Source: Bartonella bacilliformis Ver097 (GTDB lineage Bacteria; Pseudomonadota; Alphaproteobacteria; Rhizobiales; Rhizobiaceae). From it: DNA of 64,000 bases. The notes under the pieces are model-generated. The model saw nothing but the letters and a program-made list of their open reading frames with translations. It had not been told where the DNA came from and did not search any database. The translations under genes and the position numbers were made by a program. The stretch is taken from assembly GCF_000709795.1 (NCBI RefSeq), contig NZ_KL503802.1, forward strand, positions 62,001 to 126,000, read 5' to 3'. Position 1 is the first letter of the stretch; the number at the start of each line of letters is the position of its first letter. Positions 27,680 to 37,578 of the stretch are shown piece by piece.

Positions 27680-29235
27680 GAATTTTGAGGGCATGAAAAA
27701 ATGCGATCCGCAAAATCATATTCAACTATTTTCCCATGACGCATCACAACCACTTCATGAGCAAGTGTCTTAACAACTTTCAAATCATGACTAATAAACA
27801 GATAACCCAAACAATACTTTTGTTGCAGACGACGTAAAAGATCAATAATTTGTGCTTGTGCACTCATATCTAAAGATGATGTTGGTTCATCAAACATAAC
27901 AAAGCGCGGCTTAAGAATAATTGCACGTGCAAGAGCAATTCTCTGCCTTTGTCCACCAGAAAATTCATGGGGATAACGATCTCGTATAGAAGGATCTAAA
28001 TCAACTTCACACAACGCTTCGACCACACGATCATTGCGCTCAAAATAGGAAAGCTTGGGTTCATGAATGGATAACCCTTCAGCAATGATTTCACTCACAG
28101 ACATACGCGGTGAAAGTGAGCCAAAAGGATCTTGAAAAACAATCTGGATATGACGACGCAAAGGACACATCTTCTTAAAAGTAAACTTACTAATGTCAAT
28201 ACCATCAAAATTAATATGACCTTCAGAAGCCAACATCCGTATCAATGCAAGCCCCAATGTGGTTTTTCCTGAACCCGATTCACCTACAACACCAAGCGTT
28301 TGACCAGCACGAATAGTAATATCGACATCCTGAACAGCCTTTACATAATCAACTGTCCGCCGTAATAATCCCTTTTTAATTGGAAACCAAACACGTATTT
28401 TCTTACCTTGCATCAAAATGGGAGCATGCTCATCTGCTTGTAGAGAATGACCTTTAGGTTCTGCTGATAACAACTGCCTTGTATAGGGATGCTGAGGATT
28501 TTTAAACAGTTCATTTGTTGGGCCATCCTCAACAATTTTTCCTTCTTTCATTACATAGACGCGATCTGCAAAGCGACGCACAATAGCTAAATCGTGAGTA
28601 ATAAAAAGCATTGACATATTACAATTTTTTTTAAGTTCCACGAGCAACTCAAGAATTTGTGCTTGAACAGTCACATCAAGCGCAGTTGTTGGCTCATCCG
28701 CAATCAACAATTGTGGACTATTTGCAAGCGCCATCGCAATCATTACACGCTGTCTTTGTCCGCCTGATAATTGATGAGGAAATGAACTTAGACGTTTTTG
28801 CGGCTCATGAATACCAACCTGTGTTAGTAAATCAACAACACGTGCACGCAATTGTTCACCAAATATGTATGAATGTATCTCCAGAACTTCACCTATTTGA
28901 CGTTCCACAGTATGCAAAGGATTCAGAGAAACCATCGGCTCCTGAAAAATCATGGCAATATCTTTGCCACGAACTTTACGCAAATCCTCTTCTCTCTGAC
29001 CCATTAAATTTTGATTATTAAAGAGAATTTTACCCGACTGGTGAAGCTTTTTCAAAAAAGGCAATAACTGCAAAATAGACATTGCCGTTATTGATTTTCC
29101 CGATCCTGATTCCCCAACTAACGCAACGATTTCACCTTTTTTAATATTGAAAGAAATGTCTTGAACAATATATTTTTTCTCTTCCGCGACACCAAATGCT
29201 ACCGATAGATTACGAACTGAAAGCAACTCTGTCAT
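27643..29235 (-). CDS. yejF: Peptide ABC transporter ATP-binding protein YejF (two ATPase domains)
   Basis: 530 aa with two fused ABC ATPase domains. The first has Walker A GESGSGKSI and signature LSGGQRQRVMIAMALANSP; the second has GESGSGKTTLGLAL and FSGGQRQRIALARAIILKPR with Walker B FVMFDEPTSSLDM. Oligopeptide-type C-terminal motifs (NPQHPYTRQLL) follow each. YejF energises the YejBE permease, which imports peptides such as microcin C in E. coli and supports antimicrobial-peptide resistance in Brucella. It overlaps yejE by 4 nt, so translation is coupled, and its 3' end overlaps the convergent MoeB-like gene. Confidence 0.93.
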   Translation of the reverse strand: MTELLSVRNLSVAFGVAEEKKYIVQDISFNIKKGEIVALVGESGSGKSITAMSILQLLPFLKKLHQSGKILFNNQNLMGQREEDLRKVRGKDIAMIFQEPMVSLNPLHTVERQIGEVLEIHSYIFGEQLRARVVDLLTQVGIHEPQKRLSSFPHQLSGGQRQRVMIAMALANSPQLLIADEPTTALDVTVQAQILELLVELKKNCNMSMLFITHDLAIVRRFADRVYVMKEGKIVEDGPTNELFKNPQHPYTRQLLSAEPKGHSLQADEHAPILMQGKKIRVWFPIKKGLLRRTVDYVKAVQDVDITIRAGQTLGVVGESGSGKTTLGLALIRMLASEGHINFDGIDISKFTFKKMCPLRRHIQIVFQDPFGSLSPRMSVSEIIAEGLSIHEPKLSYFERNDRVVEALCEVDLDPSIRDRYPHEFSGGQRQRIALARAIILKPRFVMFDEPTSSLDMSAQAQIIDLLRRLQQKYCLGYLFISHDLKVVKTLAHEVVVMRHGKIVEYDFADRIFSCPQNSYTHNLMAAAFS

Positions 29236-30386
29236 TGTAGTGTCTTTCTTGGATCAAAAGCATCTCGCACAGCTTCACCAATAAAGGCCAATAACGATAA
29301 CATAACAGCAATAACAACAAAACCTGTAATTCCAATCCAGGGCGCATTTAAATTGGTCGTAGCCTGCCGCATCAACTCACCCAAAGAGGGATAACCAGGA
29401 GGAAGACCGAACCCCAAATAATCAAGTGAAGTTAACAATGAAATACCCGATGTCAATAAAAACGGCATGTAAGTTAAAGCAGCAACCATAGCATTTGGTA
29501 ACAAATGACGCGTCATAATAATGCGACTAGGAACCCCTAAAGCACGTGCAGCAGAAATATAGGTAAAATTGCGCGCACGTAAAAATTCAGCGCGAACAAC
29601 ACCAACCAATGCTACCCATTGGAAAAGAAGCATAACTCCTAGTAAGATCCAAAATCCCTGTGTCAAAACTGCAGCCATGATAATAACTAAATAAAGTGAA
29701 GGCACAGAAGACCATATTTCAATGAAACGCTGAAATATTAAATCCACCCAACCACCAAAATAACCTTGAACTGCTCCTGCAACAACTCCAATAAAAGTAG
29801 AAATAGCTGTCAGAAGAATACTGAAAATTATTGATAATCGAAAACCATATAAAACCCGTGCAAAAATATCACGTGTCAAGTCATCTGTTCCAAGCCAGTT
29901 CCACCGGCTTATTGTACAATCTGGATCAGAACTCCCTTGTGAATAATTGATACACCGTTTTTCTTTACTTTCTAACCAAAAAGGGAGCGCTAATGCTGTA
30001 GTTTTATTACCAACTATCGTATTATAAGAATAACGAACCAGTGGCCACACTGCCCAACCATATTTTGCAATTTCACTTTGAATTAAAGGATCACGAAAAT
30101 CTGCTACAGCCAAACTTCCACCAAATTTTTCATCAGGATAATCAAACAAAACAGGAAAGAGTAATTCCCCTTTATAAGAAGCGATAATGGGACGGTCATT
30201 GGCAATAAATTCTGCTGAAAAAGAACACAAACACAAAAATAAAAAAAGCCACAGAGACCAAAAACCCCGACGATTTTGTTTGAAATTACGCCAACGACGT
30301 GCATTCAAAGGAGACAAAAAGGGCCGTTTCTCTAATTTAGAGGTATACACTTTACAAGGCTGTGTCTTTTCCATCACACCCATCAT
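29232..30386 (-). CDS. yejE: Peptide ABC transporter permease YejE
   Basis: 384 aa. It has the N-terminal OppC_N segment (LNARRWRNFKQNRRGFWSLW plus a membrane helix), a periplasmic stretch with SRWNWLGTDDLTRDIFARVL, and a MetI-type permease domain with coupling loop YISAARALGVPSRIIMTRHL. It forms the inner-membrane channel with YejB. Adjacent ATGs at 30386 and 30383 follow GGGAG; the first overlaps the yejB stop by 4 nt. The GTDDLTRDIFARVLYG motif is characteristic of dipeptide/oligopeptide permeases. Confidence 0.92.
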   Translation of the reverse strand: MMGVMEKTQPCKVYTSKLEKRPFLSPLNARRWRNFKQNRRGFWSLWLFLFLCLCSFSAEFIANDRPIIASYKGELLFPVLFDYPDEKFGGSLAVADFRDPLIQSEIAKYGWAVWPLVRYSYNTIVGNKTTALALPFWLESKEKRCINYSQGSSDPDCTISRWNWLGTDDLTRDIFARVLYGFRLSIIFSILLTAISTFIGVVAGAVQGYFGGWVDLIFQRFIEIWSSVPSLYLVIIMAAVLTQGFWILLGVMLLFQWVALVGVVRAEFLRARNFTYISAARALGVPSRIIMTRHLLPNAMVAALTYMPFLLTSGISLLTSLDYLGFGLPPGYPSLGELMRQATTNLNAPWIGITGFVVIAVMLSLLAFIGEAVRDAFDPRKTLQ

Positions 30387-31504
30387 AACTCCCTTTTATC
30401 AAAGTCAATGCGTGGATCAATCAGCATATGAATGATATCAGAAATGAGACTAACAATAAGACCAATCAGCGAAAAAATATAAAGGGTAGAAAATACAACA
30501 GAGTAATCACGATTAACAATAGAAGTATAACTCAAAAACCCCATACCATTTAATGAATAAAGCATTTCAATCAATAAAGACCCACTAAAAAATGATCCCA
30601 TAAAAGCTGCAGGAAAACCAGCTGCCACAATTAATATAGCGTTACGAAAAACATGACCATAAAGAATCGAGCGCTCACTCAATCCCTTTGCACGAGCTGT
30701 AATGACATATTGTTGGCGAATTTCTTCCAGAAAACAATTTTTTGTTAGTAAGGTCGTTGTTGCAAAAGAAGAAATAATCATCGCTGTCAATGGTAAAGCC
30801 AAATGATGTAGATAATCTAATATTTTTCCTCCAAAAGATAATTGATCGAAATTATCAGAAGTCAAATGGCTCAGTGGGAACCAATCAAAAAAAGACCCAC
30901 CAGCAAAGAAAACTAATAAAAAAATACCAAAGAGAAAATTCGGAATCGCATAACCAATAACAATAATAGCACTTGTCCAAATATCAAAAGAAGATCCTTC
31001 TTTGAGAGCTTTACGAATTCCCAGTGGTATAGAAATAGCATAAGAAATTAACAAATGCCAAAAACCTAAAGAAAGAGAGACAGGTAAAGCATCTTTAATA
31101 AGTGCAATAACCGAGCGTCCTTGTGTATAAGACTCTCCAAAATCAAAACGCAAATAGTTACCAAGCATTGTCAAATAACGTTCTAAAGGCGGCTTATCAA
31201 AACCAAATTGCTGTTCGAGCTTGGCAATAAATTCTGGATCCAACCCTTGTGCACCACGATATTTAAACTCCCCATGAGCAGATGATTCAACATAAGAGCC
31301 ATCCAACACAACTTCGGAAGAAAGACCAATATCACTACCCCCAGCTATTCGTTCCGCAGCATCACCACCCATCCCTTGCAATTGAGCAATAATATTTTCA
31401 ATAGGCCCACCAGGCGTAAATTGGATAATGATAAACGTTACCGTTAAAATTCCGATAAGTGTTGGTATAATCAGCAAAAAACGCCGCAGAATATAGGCTA
31501 GCAT
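30383..31504 (-). CDS. yejB: Peptide ABC transporter permease YejB
   Basis: 373 aa from the ATG at 31504, giving the family-like start MLAYILRRFLLIIPTLIGIL; AAAGGTGA lies about 10 nt upstream. A TTG at 31528 would add eight residues containing the ribosome-site sequence. It has six predicted membrane segments and the permease coupling region YVITARAKGLSERSILYGHV. It is the first gene of yejB-E-F here. The solute-binding partner yejA, normally upstream, is absent: a cytochrome c gene lies there instead. Confidence 0.92.
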   Translation of the reverse strand: MLAYILRRFLLIIPTLIGILTVTFIIIQFTPGGPIENIIAQLQGMGGDAAERIAGGSDIGLSSEVVLDGSYVESSAHGEFKYRGAQGLDPEFIAKLEQQFGFDKPPLERYLTMLGNYLRFDFGESYTQGRSVIALIKDALPVSLSLGFWHLLISYAISIPLGIRKALKEGSSFDIWTSAIIVIGYAIPNFLFGIFLLVFFAGGSFFDWFPLSHLTSDNFDQLSFGGKILDYLHHLALPLTAMIISSFATTTLLTKNCFLEEIRQQYVITARAKGLSERSILYGHVFRNAILIVAAGFPAAFMGSFFSGSLLIEMLYSLNGMGFLSYTSIVNRDYSVVFSTLYIFSLIGLIVSLISDIIHMLIDPRIDFDKREL

Positions 31505-31651
31505 CTTTTTGTTTTCACCTTTTGACAAAATTGCATCAAATTGACTCTCTAAAATAGTACGTTGATAAAAAACCTTTTAATAAATCTGTGCAGCCCAAAT
31601 AACAAAAAAACTTTCTAGACATGCTCTTAAATTAAACATTGTTAACATAAA

Positions 31652-32209
31652 CTAATTTTGTTCACCATTTTCATGACCTAATAAAGGAACAGGATGATCA
31701 GATAAACTGCGCAAATAAAGCAAAAGATCAGCACGATCTTGATCATTTTTGACCCCACGAAAAGACATTGTTGTTCCTGGAATTTCTTTACGAGGCGATT
31801 GAAGATAACGATCTAGAGTAACAAAATCCCATTTCTTATCAAAATTTTCCCGTAATGCCTTTGAATATGTAAAACCTTTCATAACTGCGAAAGGTCGATC
31901 GACTACCCCCCAAAGCGGTGGACCAATACGATTGGCTCCATCACGTTCAGATGCATGGCATATAGCGCATTGACGAAAAAGCTTACGCCCATTTTCAAAA
32001 TTTCCTTGTTGAAGGCGATTACTCAATAATAGAGGAAAATAAGACATATGTTGTGTTTCTTGAATCGTTTTATTATTCTCAATGTTATGGGACTCTTGAA
32101 TCTGTTTAGAATCACTATTAACGACATCGTAAATAAAGAAAATCCCTACCAAAATAATTGGCACTAACAAACAAACACAAATGCAACAAGCGAATATCAA
32201 TCGATTCAT
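31652..32209 (-). CDS. Membrane-anchored class I cytochrome c
   Basis: 185 aa. An uncleaved hydrophobic N-terminus (RLIFACCICVCLLVPIILVG) anchors the protein in the inner membrane. After a linker the heme motif CAICH (Cys81 to His85) is followed by NRIGPPLWGVV and the axial Met in IPGTTMSFRGVK, the normal order in class I c-type cytochromes. The form resembles CycM, the anchored cytochrome c552 of rhizobia that passes electrons from the bc1 complex to the aa3 oxidase; this role is inferred. It is divergent from kdsB with a 103-nt shared promoter region. Confidence 0.88.
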   Translation of the reverse strand: MNRLIFACCICVCLLVPIILVGIFFIYDVVNSDSKQIQESHNIENNKTIQETQHMSYFPLLLSNRLQQGNFENGRKLFRQCAICHASERDGANRIGPPLWGVVDRPFAVMKGFTYSKALRENFDKKWDFVTLDRYLQSPRKEIPGTTMSFRGVKNDQDRADLLLYLRSLSDHPVPLLGHENGEQN

Positions 32210-32312
32210 TAAATTTAACGTTCATATTTTTACATCACTTTAAGTTTAAGCTTTTTCATTATCCTTTACAATAGTACAGGAATATCAAACTAAAGCATTT
32301 GGAACTTTTGCA

Positions 32313-33044
32313 ATGGCTCTTAAACCACTCATTCTTATTCCTGCCCGTATGGGATCAACCCGTCTTCCAGAAAAAGTTCTTGCTGAAATCTCTGGGAAAC
32401 CAATGATTGTTCATGTTGCAGAACGAGCAAAAGAAGCTGCACTAGGACCTACCATCATTGCAACAGATCATGATGCAATTGCTCAAACCGTTACAGCTTA
32501 CGGCCATGAATATATTATGACGCACACTCATCATCAGTCGGGATCTGATCGTATTCATGAAGCTTTAACCCGCATTGATCCTAAACAACGTTACAATGTT
32601 ATTTTAAATGTACAAGGTGACTTGCCAACGGTTACACCCGAGGCTCTTATTAATGTTTTACGGCCCTTAAAAAACAACTTAACAGATATTGCAACCTTGG
32701 GTGCTGAGATTATTGAAGATAATGAAAAAAGCAATCCTAATATTGTCAAAATTATTGGCACACCGATTGTTCAAAATCGCCTCCGCGCACTCTATTTTAC
32801 CCGTGCAACAGCTCCTTATGGCAATGGCCCTCTTTATCATCATATTGGGCTATACGCCTATCGACGCGAAGCGCTTGAAAAATTCGTATCACTTAAACCA
32901 TCCACCCTCGAACAACGTGAAAAACTTGAACAATTACGTGCATTAGAAAATAATATGCGTATTGATGTAGAAATTGTTGATACAGCTCTCTTAGGTGTCG
33001 ATACACACCATGACCTTGAAAAAGTACGCAAGATTTTAGCATAA
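32313..33044 (+). CDS. kdsB: 3-deoxy-manno-octulosonate cytidylyltransferase (CMP-Kdo synthetase)
   Basis: 243 aa. The nucleotidyltransferase signature [20 protein letters not shown] at the N-terminus, the [11 protein letters not shown] metal-binding region and [18 protein letters not shown] match KdsB. It activates Kdo as CMP-Kdo for lipopolysaccharide core synthesis, linking it functionally to the probable waaA at the left edge of the window. It is followed by AATGGAATGACCATTCC at 33047-33063, a small inverted repeat that could act as a weak terminator. Confidence 0.95.
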   Translation: MALKPLILIPARMGSTRLPEKVLAEISGKPMIVHVAERAKEAALGPTIIATDHDAIAQTVTAYGHEYIMTHTHHQSGSDRIHEALTRIDPKQRYNVILNVQGDLPTVTPEALINVLRPLKNNLTDIATLGAEIIEDNEKSNPNIVKIIGTPIVQNRLRALYFTRATAPYGNGPLYHHIGLYAYRREALEKFVSLKPSTLEQREKLEQLRALENNMRIDVEIVDTALLGVDTHHDLEKVRKILA

Positions 33045-33398
33045 AAATGGAATGACCATTCCTGTTTCTTAAATTTTGTGTTTCTTATATATATTCAGTA
33101 ATAATTGCACATTGAATGGATTATTCAACAAGTTGAACATTTATCATTTCTGAGCTCATAACCAGTTTCCCTCATAGAGATTGATAATATTTTCTCCTTT
33201 AGTTGAATTATTTGAAAATTACATGCTAACAAAATAATGGCCTGTTCTAAACTAAAAGTTTTTGTATTCTCTGTATCGCCCAAGCGTAACAAAAATAGCA
33301 ACGAAACACTGGAAGAAGTTAGTGCCTTTTATTTCAAATAAAAAATTAAACAAAGGAAAGCTTTTCAATTATTCTTGCCATATTTTTTGTTTCTTAGC

Positions 33399-33427
33399 TT
33401 GATTTTTGGTCATAAATCGACAATATG
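33399..33427 (+). promoter_or_regulatory. Candidate promoter of the SRP RNA gene
   Basis: TTGATT at 33399-33404, a 17-nt spacer and AATATG at 33422-33427 place a transcription start close to the first base-paired nucleotide of the SRP RNA. The -35 is fair and the -10 weak, so this is tentative. Confidence 0.4.
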
Positions 33428-33430
33428 AAA

Positions 33431-33531
33431 CTGGGAGGCTGCAAGTGGACGAACCGCTCGCCAACCGGGTCAGATCTGGAAAGAAGCAGCCCCAACGAGT
33501 TCTGGTACGGGTCATTGTGTCAGCTTCCTAC
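33431..33531 (+). ncRNA. ffs: Signal recognition particle RNA (4.5S type)
   Basis: The domain IV core is unmistakable: GGTCAGATCTGGAAAGAAGC then AGCC, i.e. the GGAA-type tetraloop flanked by the symmetric and asymmetric loops bound by Ffh. The ends pair as GGAGGCTG (33434-33441) with CAGCTTCC (33521-33528). At about 100 nt it is the usual small bacterial form lacking the Alu domain. It works with Ffh and FtsY in co-translational targeting. In the remaining 33045-33430 and 33532-33766 spacers I see no gene that I can support. Confidence 0.95.
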
Positions 33532-33766
33532 CTTATCAAATCAACTATATACTTATTTTTTGATTAATACAGTATCTTAAATCTTTTTATGGTTATGCTG
33601 TTTTAATAAGCTGAGAAATTTTGGATATTCTCAAATAAATACTTCCATTATCTTAGAAAAGAAATTGATTTGATAAAAAGTTTTTTTATATGAGAATATT
33701 CTCTTTAATCGGTATATTTATATTATTGAGATATACTCAAAAAAGCCTTTAAAACTGGAACCATTG

Positions 33767-35656
33767 ATGAACAATATGCCGACAGCAACACCTTATCGCG
33801 TTCTCGCTCGTAAATATCGGCCTCAAAATTTTTCTGACCTCATTGGTCAAGAAACAATGGTTCGCACCCTTACTAACGCCTTTGAATCAGGACGTATTGC
33901 GCAAGCGTGGATATTGACAGGAATTCGTGGTGTAGGAAAAACGACAACAGCCCGCATTTTAGCACGAGCACTCAACTACGAAACAAAAGATATTAGCAAA
34001 CCGACAACGGTGTTTAATACACTCGGTGAACACTGTACACAAATCATCGAAGGCCGTCACATCGATGTTATAGAAATGGATGCTGCTTCGCATACTGGCA
34101 TTGATAACATTCGTGAGATTATTGAACAAATACGTTACTGCCCTGTTTCTGCACGCTATAAAGTTTATATTATTGACGAAGTGCATATGCTTTCAACACA
34201 AGCATTTAATGGCTTATTGAAAACACTGGAAGAACCACCACCACACGTAAAATTTATTTTTGCAACAACAGAAATTCGCAAAGTTCCTATTACGATTCTT
34301 TCTCGCTGTCAGCGTTTTGACTTACGACGTGTTGAATCATCTGCTCTGATAGCACATTTGCATAAAATTGCTCAACACGAAAAAGTTGAAGTTCAAGAAC
34401 AAGCATTATCAATAATTGCCCGTGCTGCAGAAGGATCTGTACGTGATGCATTATCCATTTTTGATCAAGCAATCGCTCATAGCAATGGCAAAATCAATGC
34501 CACTGCTGTGCGCACAATGTTAGGATTAGCAGATCAGGCACGTATTATCGACCTCTTTGACTATGTCATGAAAGGAGATATTGTTAGTGCATTGCACGAA
34601 CTACGCAGTCAATACGATGCAGGTGCTGATCCTTTTTCTGTATTAGTAGAATTGGCTAACTTTAATCATCTGGTTACACGATTGCGCGTGATACCAGAAA
34701 CAACTGAAGATTTATCTTTGACAGAGGATGAACGCTTACGCAGCTTAGATTTTTCTCAAAAACTTTCTATCCGCGTTCTTTCTCGCACTTGGCAAATGTT
34801 GCTCAAAGGCCTGCAAGAAATCAACCAAGCAGCACGTCCTCTTCAAGCTGCTGAGATGTTGTTAATTCGTCTCACTCACGCTACTGATTTACCAACGCTT
34901 GATGAAACTTTAACACAACTCACACAAAATCTTTCTTATCAAGAAACGAAAAACATCAACAACACAATAGAGGCAAAAACTGCACATATGCATTCTGCTT
35001 CACAAAGCTCAAACTCACAACAAAACCAACGCAATCTCACAACACCCTTAGACAATAAACCTGACCTTTCTTCACAATCATCAAAACCATTAGAGTGTCA
35101 AACTCCTAAAAGCGCAGACTCTTTTAAGACAGAAGAAATTTCTGATATTGATTCAATAATTGAATCTTTACCAAATGCTGTGACTTCATCACGTCCGTCA
35201 ACACCGGAAACAACAGAGCAACACCCTTTCGTCATCAATTCTTTGCGTGATATCGCTGCCCTAGCTGAACAGCATCATGATATCCACTTTAAATTACTGA
35301 TCGCAAAATTTGTTCACCCCATTTCTTTTGAACCAGGACATATTGTATTGAGACTTGCTGAAGGCGCTCCACAATCACTTGCTCGTGATCTCAAAAAAAT
35401 GCTGTATCAATGGACTGGACAACACTGGGCTGTAACTCTGGTTAATGAAGGAGGAAAACCAACATTACAAGAAGAAAATGCCGCTGCCCAAAAAGCCCTT
35501 TTTTCCGATGCACAAACAGATCCTGATATCGTAAAAATTCTCAACTATTTTCCAGGAGCAAAAATTGTTGATATTCGTCTCAATCGACAAGACAATGAGC
35601 TTGATTTAACACCTGATAGCTTTGAAAAAGAAAACAATAACCCGAATGAGGAATGA
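33767..35656 (+). CDS. dnaX: DNA polymerase III subunit tau/gamma
   Basis: 629 aa. The AAA+ ATPase domain has Walker A GIRGVGKTTTARILARALN, Walker B VYIIDEVHMLS, and sensor 1 FIFATTEIRKVP with the Arg finger LSRCQRFDLRR. It loads the beta clamp and joins polymerase to helicase. The zinc module of E. coli DnaX is not present: the region reads FNTLGEHCTQIIEGRH with a single Cys, as in other Rhizobiales as far as I recall. A Gln/Ser/Thr-rich linker (about residues 400-480) precedes the tau C-terminal domain. The start is the ATG at 33767; a TTG just before and an ATG at 33776 are alternatives. Confidence 0.95.
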   Translation: MNNMPTATPYRVLARKYRPQNFSDLIGQETMVRTLTNAFESGRIAQAWILTGIRGVGKTTTARILARALNYETKDISKPTTVFNTLGEHCTQIIEGRHIDVIEMDAASHTGIDNIREIIEQIRYCPVSARYKVYIIDEVHMLSTQAFNGLLKTLEEPPPHVKFIFATTEIRKVPITILSRCQRFDLRRVESSALIAHLHKIAQHEKVEVQEQALSIIARAAEGSVRDALSIFDQAIAHSNGKINATAVRTMLGLADQARIIDLFDYVMKGDIVSALHELRSQYDAGADPFSVLVELANFNHLVTRLRVIPETTEDLSLTEDERLRSLDFSQKLSIRVLSRTWQMLLKGLQEINQAARPLQAAEMLLIRLTHATDLPTLDETLTQLTQNLSYQETKNINNTIEAKTAHMHSASQSSNSQQNQRNLTTPLDNKPDLSSQSSKPLECQTPKSADSFKTEEISDIDSIIESLPNAVTSSRPSTPETTEQHPFVINSLRDIAALAEQHHDIHFKLLIAKFVHPISFEPGHIVLRLAEGAPQSLARDLKKMLYQWTGQHWAVTLVNEGGKPTLQEENAAAQKALFSDAQTDPDIVKILNYFPGAKIVDIRLNRQDNELDLTPDSFEKENNNPNEE

Positions 35657-35671
35657 AGGAAATAAATCGTT

Positions 35672-35998
35672 ATGCGTGATATGATGAACATAATGAAAAA
35701 AGCTAAAGAAATGCAATCAAAAATGCAGCAAATTCAAGATGAAATGGCCAATCTGCAAGTCACTGGAACAGCAGGCGGTGGACTTGTAAGCATTACTTTG
35801 AATGGCAATAATACAATATCAGCAGTTAAAATTGATCCTGCACTCATTAAGCCTGAAGAATCTGAAATTCTTGAAGATCTTATCATGGCAGCCCATAATG
35901 AAGCTAAAGCAAAAATTGAAACAGCTATAGCAGAAAAAACGCAAAGTGTAACAGCGGGTCTACCAATTCCACCAGGTTTTAATCTCCCATTTTCATGA
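35672..35998 (+). CDS. YbaB/EbfC family nucleoid-associated protein
   Basis: 108 aa. It begins [20 protein letters not shown] (coiled helix) and contains the [20 protein letters not shown] strand region and the proline-rich end [15 protein letters not shown] typical of YbaB/EbfC. Homologues form tweezer-like dimers that bind DNA. It lies between dnaX (15-nt gap) and recR (37-nt gap), the widespread dnaX-ybaB-recR arrangement, so it is probably in the same operon. Confidence 0.93.
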   Translation: MRDMMNIMKKAKEMQSKMQQIQDEMANLQVTGTAGGGLVSITLNGNNTISAVKIDPALIKPEESEILEDLIMAAHNEAKAKIETAIAEKTQSVTAGLPIPPGFNLPFS

Positions 35999-36035
35999 AT
36001 TAATTTTGGTTTAAATTTTCGGAATAACAGATAAC

Positions 36036-36641
36036 ATGGCTAAACATATTACAGGTCCTGAGATTGAGCGTCTTATTCATCTTTTAGCGCGAATACCAGG
36101 ACTTGGTCCGCGTTCAGCACGCCGTGCTGCACTTCACCTTATCAAAAAAAAAGAAACACTTTTAGAACCATTGGGAACCGCAATACGAGATGCTGTCGAT
36201 AAAGTCCGCATTTGTTCTGTTTGCGATAATATCGATACCTCTGATCCATGTTCGATTTGTATAGACCCTCGGCGTGATAATGGAACAATTATTGTTGTGG
36301 AAGATATCTCTGATCTCTGGGCTCTCGAGCGCGCAGGAACTTTACTAGCACGTTATCATGTATTAGGTGGAAAATTATCTCCATTGGATGGTATAGGCCC
36401 CGATGAACTCAACATCACCTCCTTAATCAACCGTGTTATTAAAGACCCAATTACAGAAATCATTCTCGCCGTTAATGCCACTATTGAAGGACAAACAACA
36501 GCTCATTACATTACCGATCAACTTTCCAACTTTTCAATTAAAATTACTCGACTTGCTCATGGTGTGCCAGTAGGTGGAGAATTGGACTATCTTGATGATG
36601 GAACTTTAGCTGCAGCTTTACGAGCAAGAACAAATTTTTAA
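36036..36641 (+). CDS. recR: Recombination mediator protein RecR
   Basis: 201 aa, the standard length. An N-terminal helix-hairpin-helix ([17 protein letters not shown]) is followed by a Cys4 zinc finger ([16 protein letters not shown], residues about 57-72), a Toprim domain ([17 protein letters not shown]) and the Walker-like end [20 protein letters not shown]. With RecO/RecF it loads RecA at gaps. It is the last gene of the dnaX-ybaB-recR cluster; a 235-nt AT-rich spacer with no gene follows. Confidence 0.96.
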   Translation: MAKHITGPEIERLIHLLARIPGLGPRSARRAALHLIKKKETLLEPLGTAIRDAVDKVRICSVCDNIDTSDPCSICIDPRRDNGTIIVVEDISDLWALERAGTLLARYHVLGGKLSPLDGIGPDELNITSLINRVIKDPITEIILAVNATIEGQTTAHYITDQLSNFSIKITRLAHGVPVGGELDYLDDGTLAAALRARTNF

Positions 36642-36876
36642 AATTATATCCGCTTATCCATCATCTTATTTTATCTATCACTGCTCCTCTTGATTAAAGA
36701 ATTCAACTGCGTTTTCTTCAATATAATTTGTAAACAATCTATAATAAAATGTTTCAAAAATTTTATCATTGGTACCACTTTTTTTGTAGAATTCCAAAAT
36801 ACATTAACAAAACAAAAATACTTAAAAAGCTATAGCTAATCTTTTGTTTATCTCTATATTCGGCTAAGAGGTATTT

Positions 36877-37578
36877 ATGTTCATTCTTACTATAGATACT
36901 GCTTTCACCCACTGCATCGTTGCGCTTATTCATCACACATCAGTTATTACGCGCATCAGCGAACGCATGAACAAAAACCACGCTGAAAAGCTTATTGAAC
37001 AAATCGCCCAAACAATTCACAATGCCAATATCACTCTTGATCAAATTAATCGCATTGCTGTCAATATTGGGCCAGGATCATTTACAGGTGTGCGTACAGG
37101 TGTTTCGACAGCAAAAGCTTTAGCACTAGCACTAGAAATACCCGCTATTGGGATAAGCTCACTTGAAGCATTAGCAACACAAGCACTTCAACAAGCCTCC
37201 AATGAAGATACCCTATCAGCAATTACTGTTGTAATTGAAGCTGGCAGGGGAATATTTTATCATCAAAATTTCAATAAAGATCTCACAGCATTGAGTGAAC
37301 CTAGTCTGAGGACGCTTGAGCATATTATTGCAGATCTACCACAACAAACCATATTAATAGGCTCAGCAGTTAACACTATTGCTCTTCACATTCGAAACAA
37401 TAAAATAAATACAGTAATCATATCAGATCAAATCACGTGTGAAACAGCTGATATTGCAATCTATGCTCACCTCGCTACCAACAAGCAACCACAAGCTTCA
37501 CCCCGTCCACTCTATTTACGTGATGCTGATGCAAAACAACAAAGCAATTTTGCCTTGCCTCGAAAAAATAATGGCTAA
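36877..37578 (+). CDS. tsaB: tRNA threonylcarbamoyladenosine biosynthesis protein TsaB
   Basis: 233 aa. The ASKHA-type fold has LTIDTAFTHCIVALI at the start, the RMNKNHAEKLIEQI helix, and the VNIGPGSFTGVRTGVSTAKA loop diagnostic of TsaB. It is the scaffold of the TsaB-TsaD-TsaE complex that makes t6A37 on tRNAs reading ANN codons. The stop lies 8 nt inside the next gene (rimI), the usual tsaB-rimI pairing. Confidence 0.93.
   Translation: MFILTIDTAFTHCIVALIHHTSVITRISERMNKNHAEKLIEQIAQTIHNANITLDQINRIAVNIGPGSFTGVRTGVSTAKALALALEIPAIGISSLEALATQALQQASNEDTLSAITVVIEAGRGIFYHQNFNKDLTALSEPSLRTLEHIIADLPQQTILIGSAVNTIALHIRNNKINTVIISDQITCETADIAIYAHLATNKQPQASPRPLYLRDADAKQQSNFALPRKNNG

Noticed and set aside
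33047-33063. AATGGAATGACCATTCC after kdsB as a terminator
   Set aside because: The stem is at most 5-6 bp with a tiny loop and only a broken T-run; too weak to list as a terminator.
33237-33341. A 34-codon plus-strand frame (MACSKLKVFVFSVSPKRNKN...) before the SRP RNA gene
   Set aside because: No ribosome site, no recognisable family and random-like composition; not enough support for a gene.
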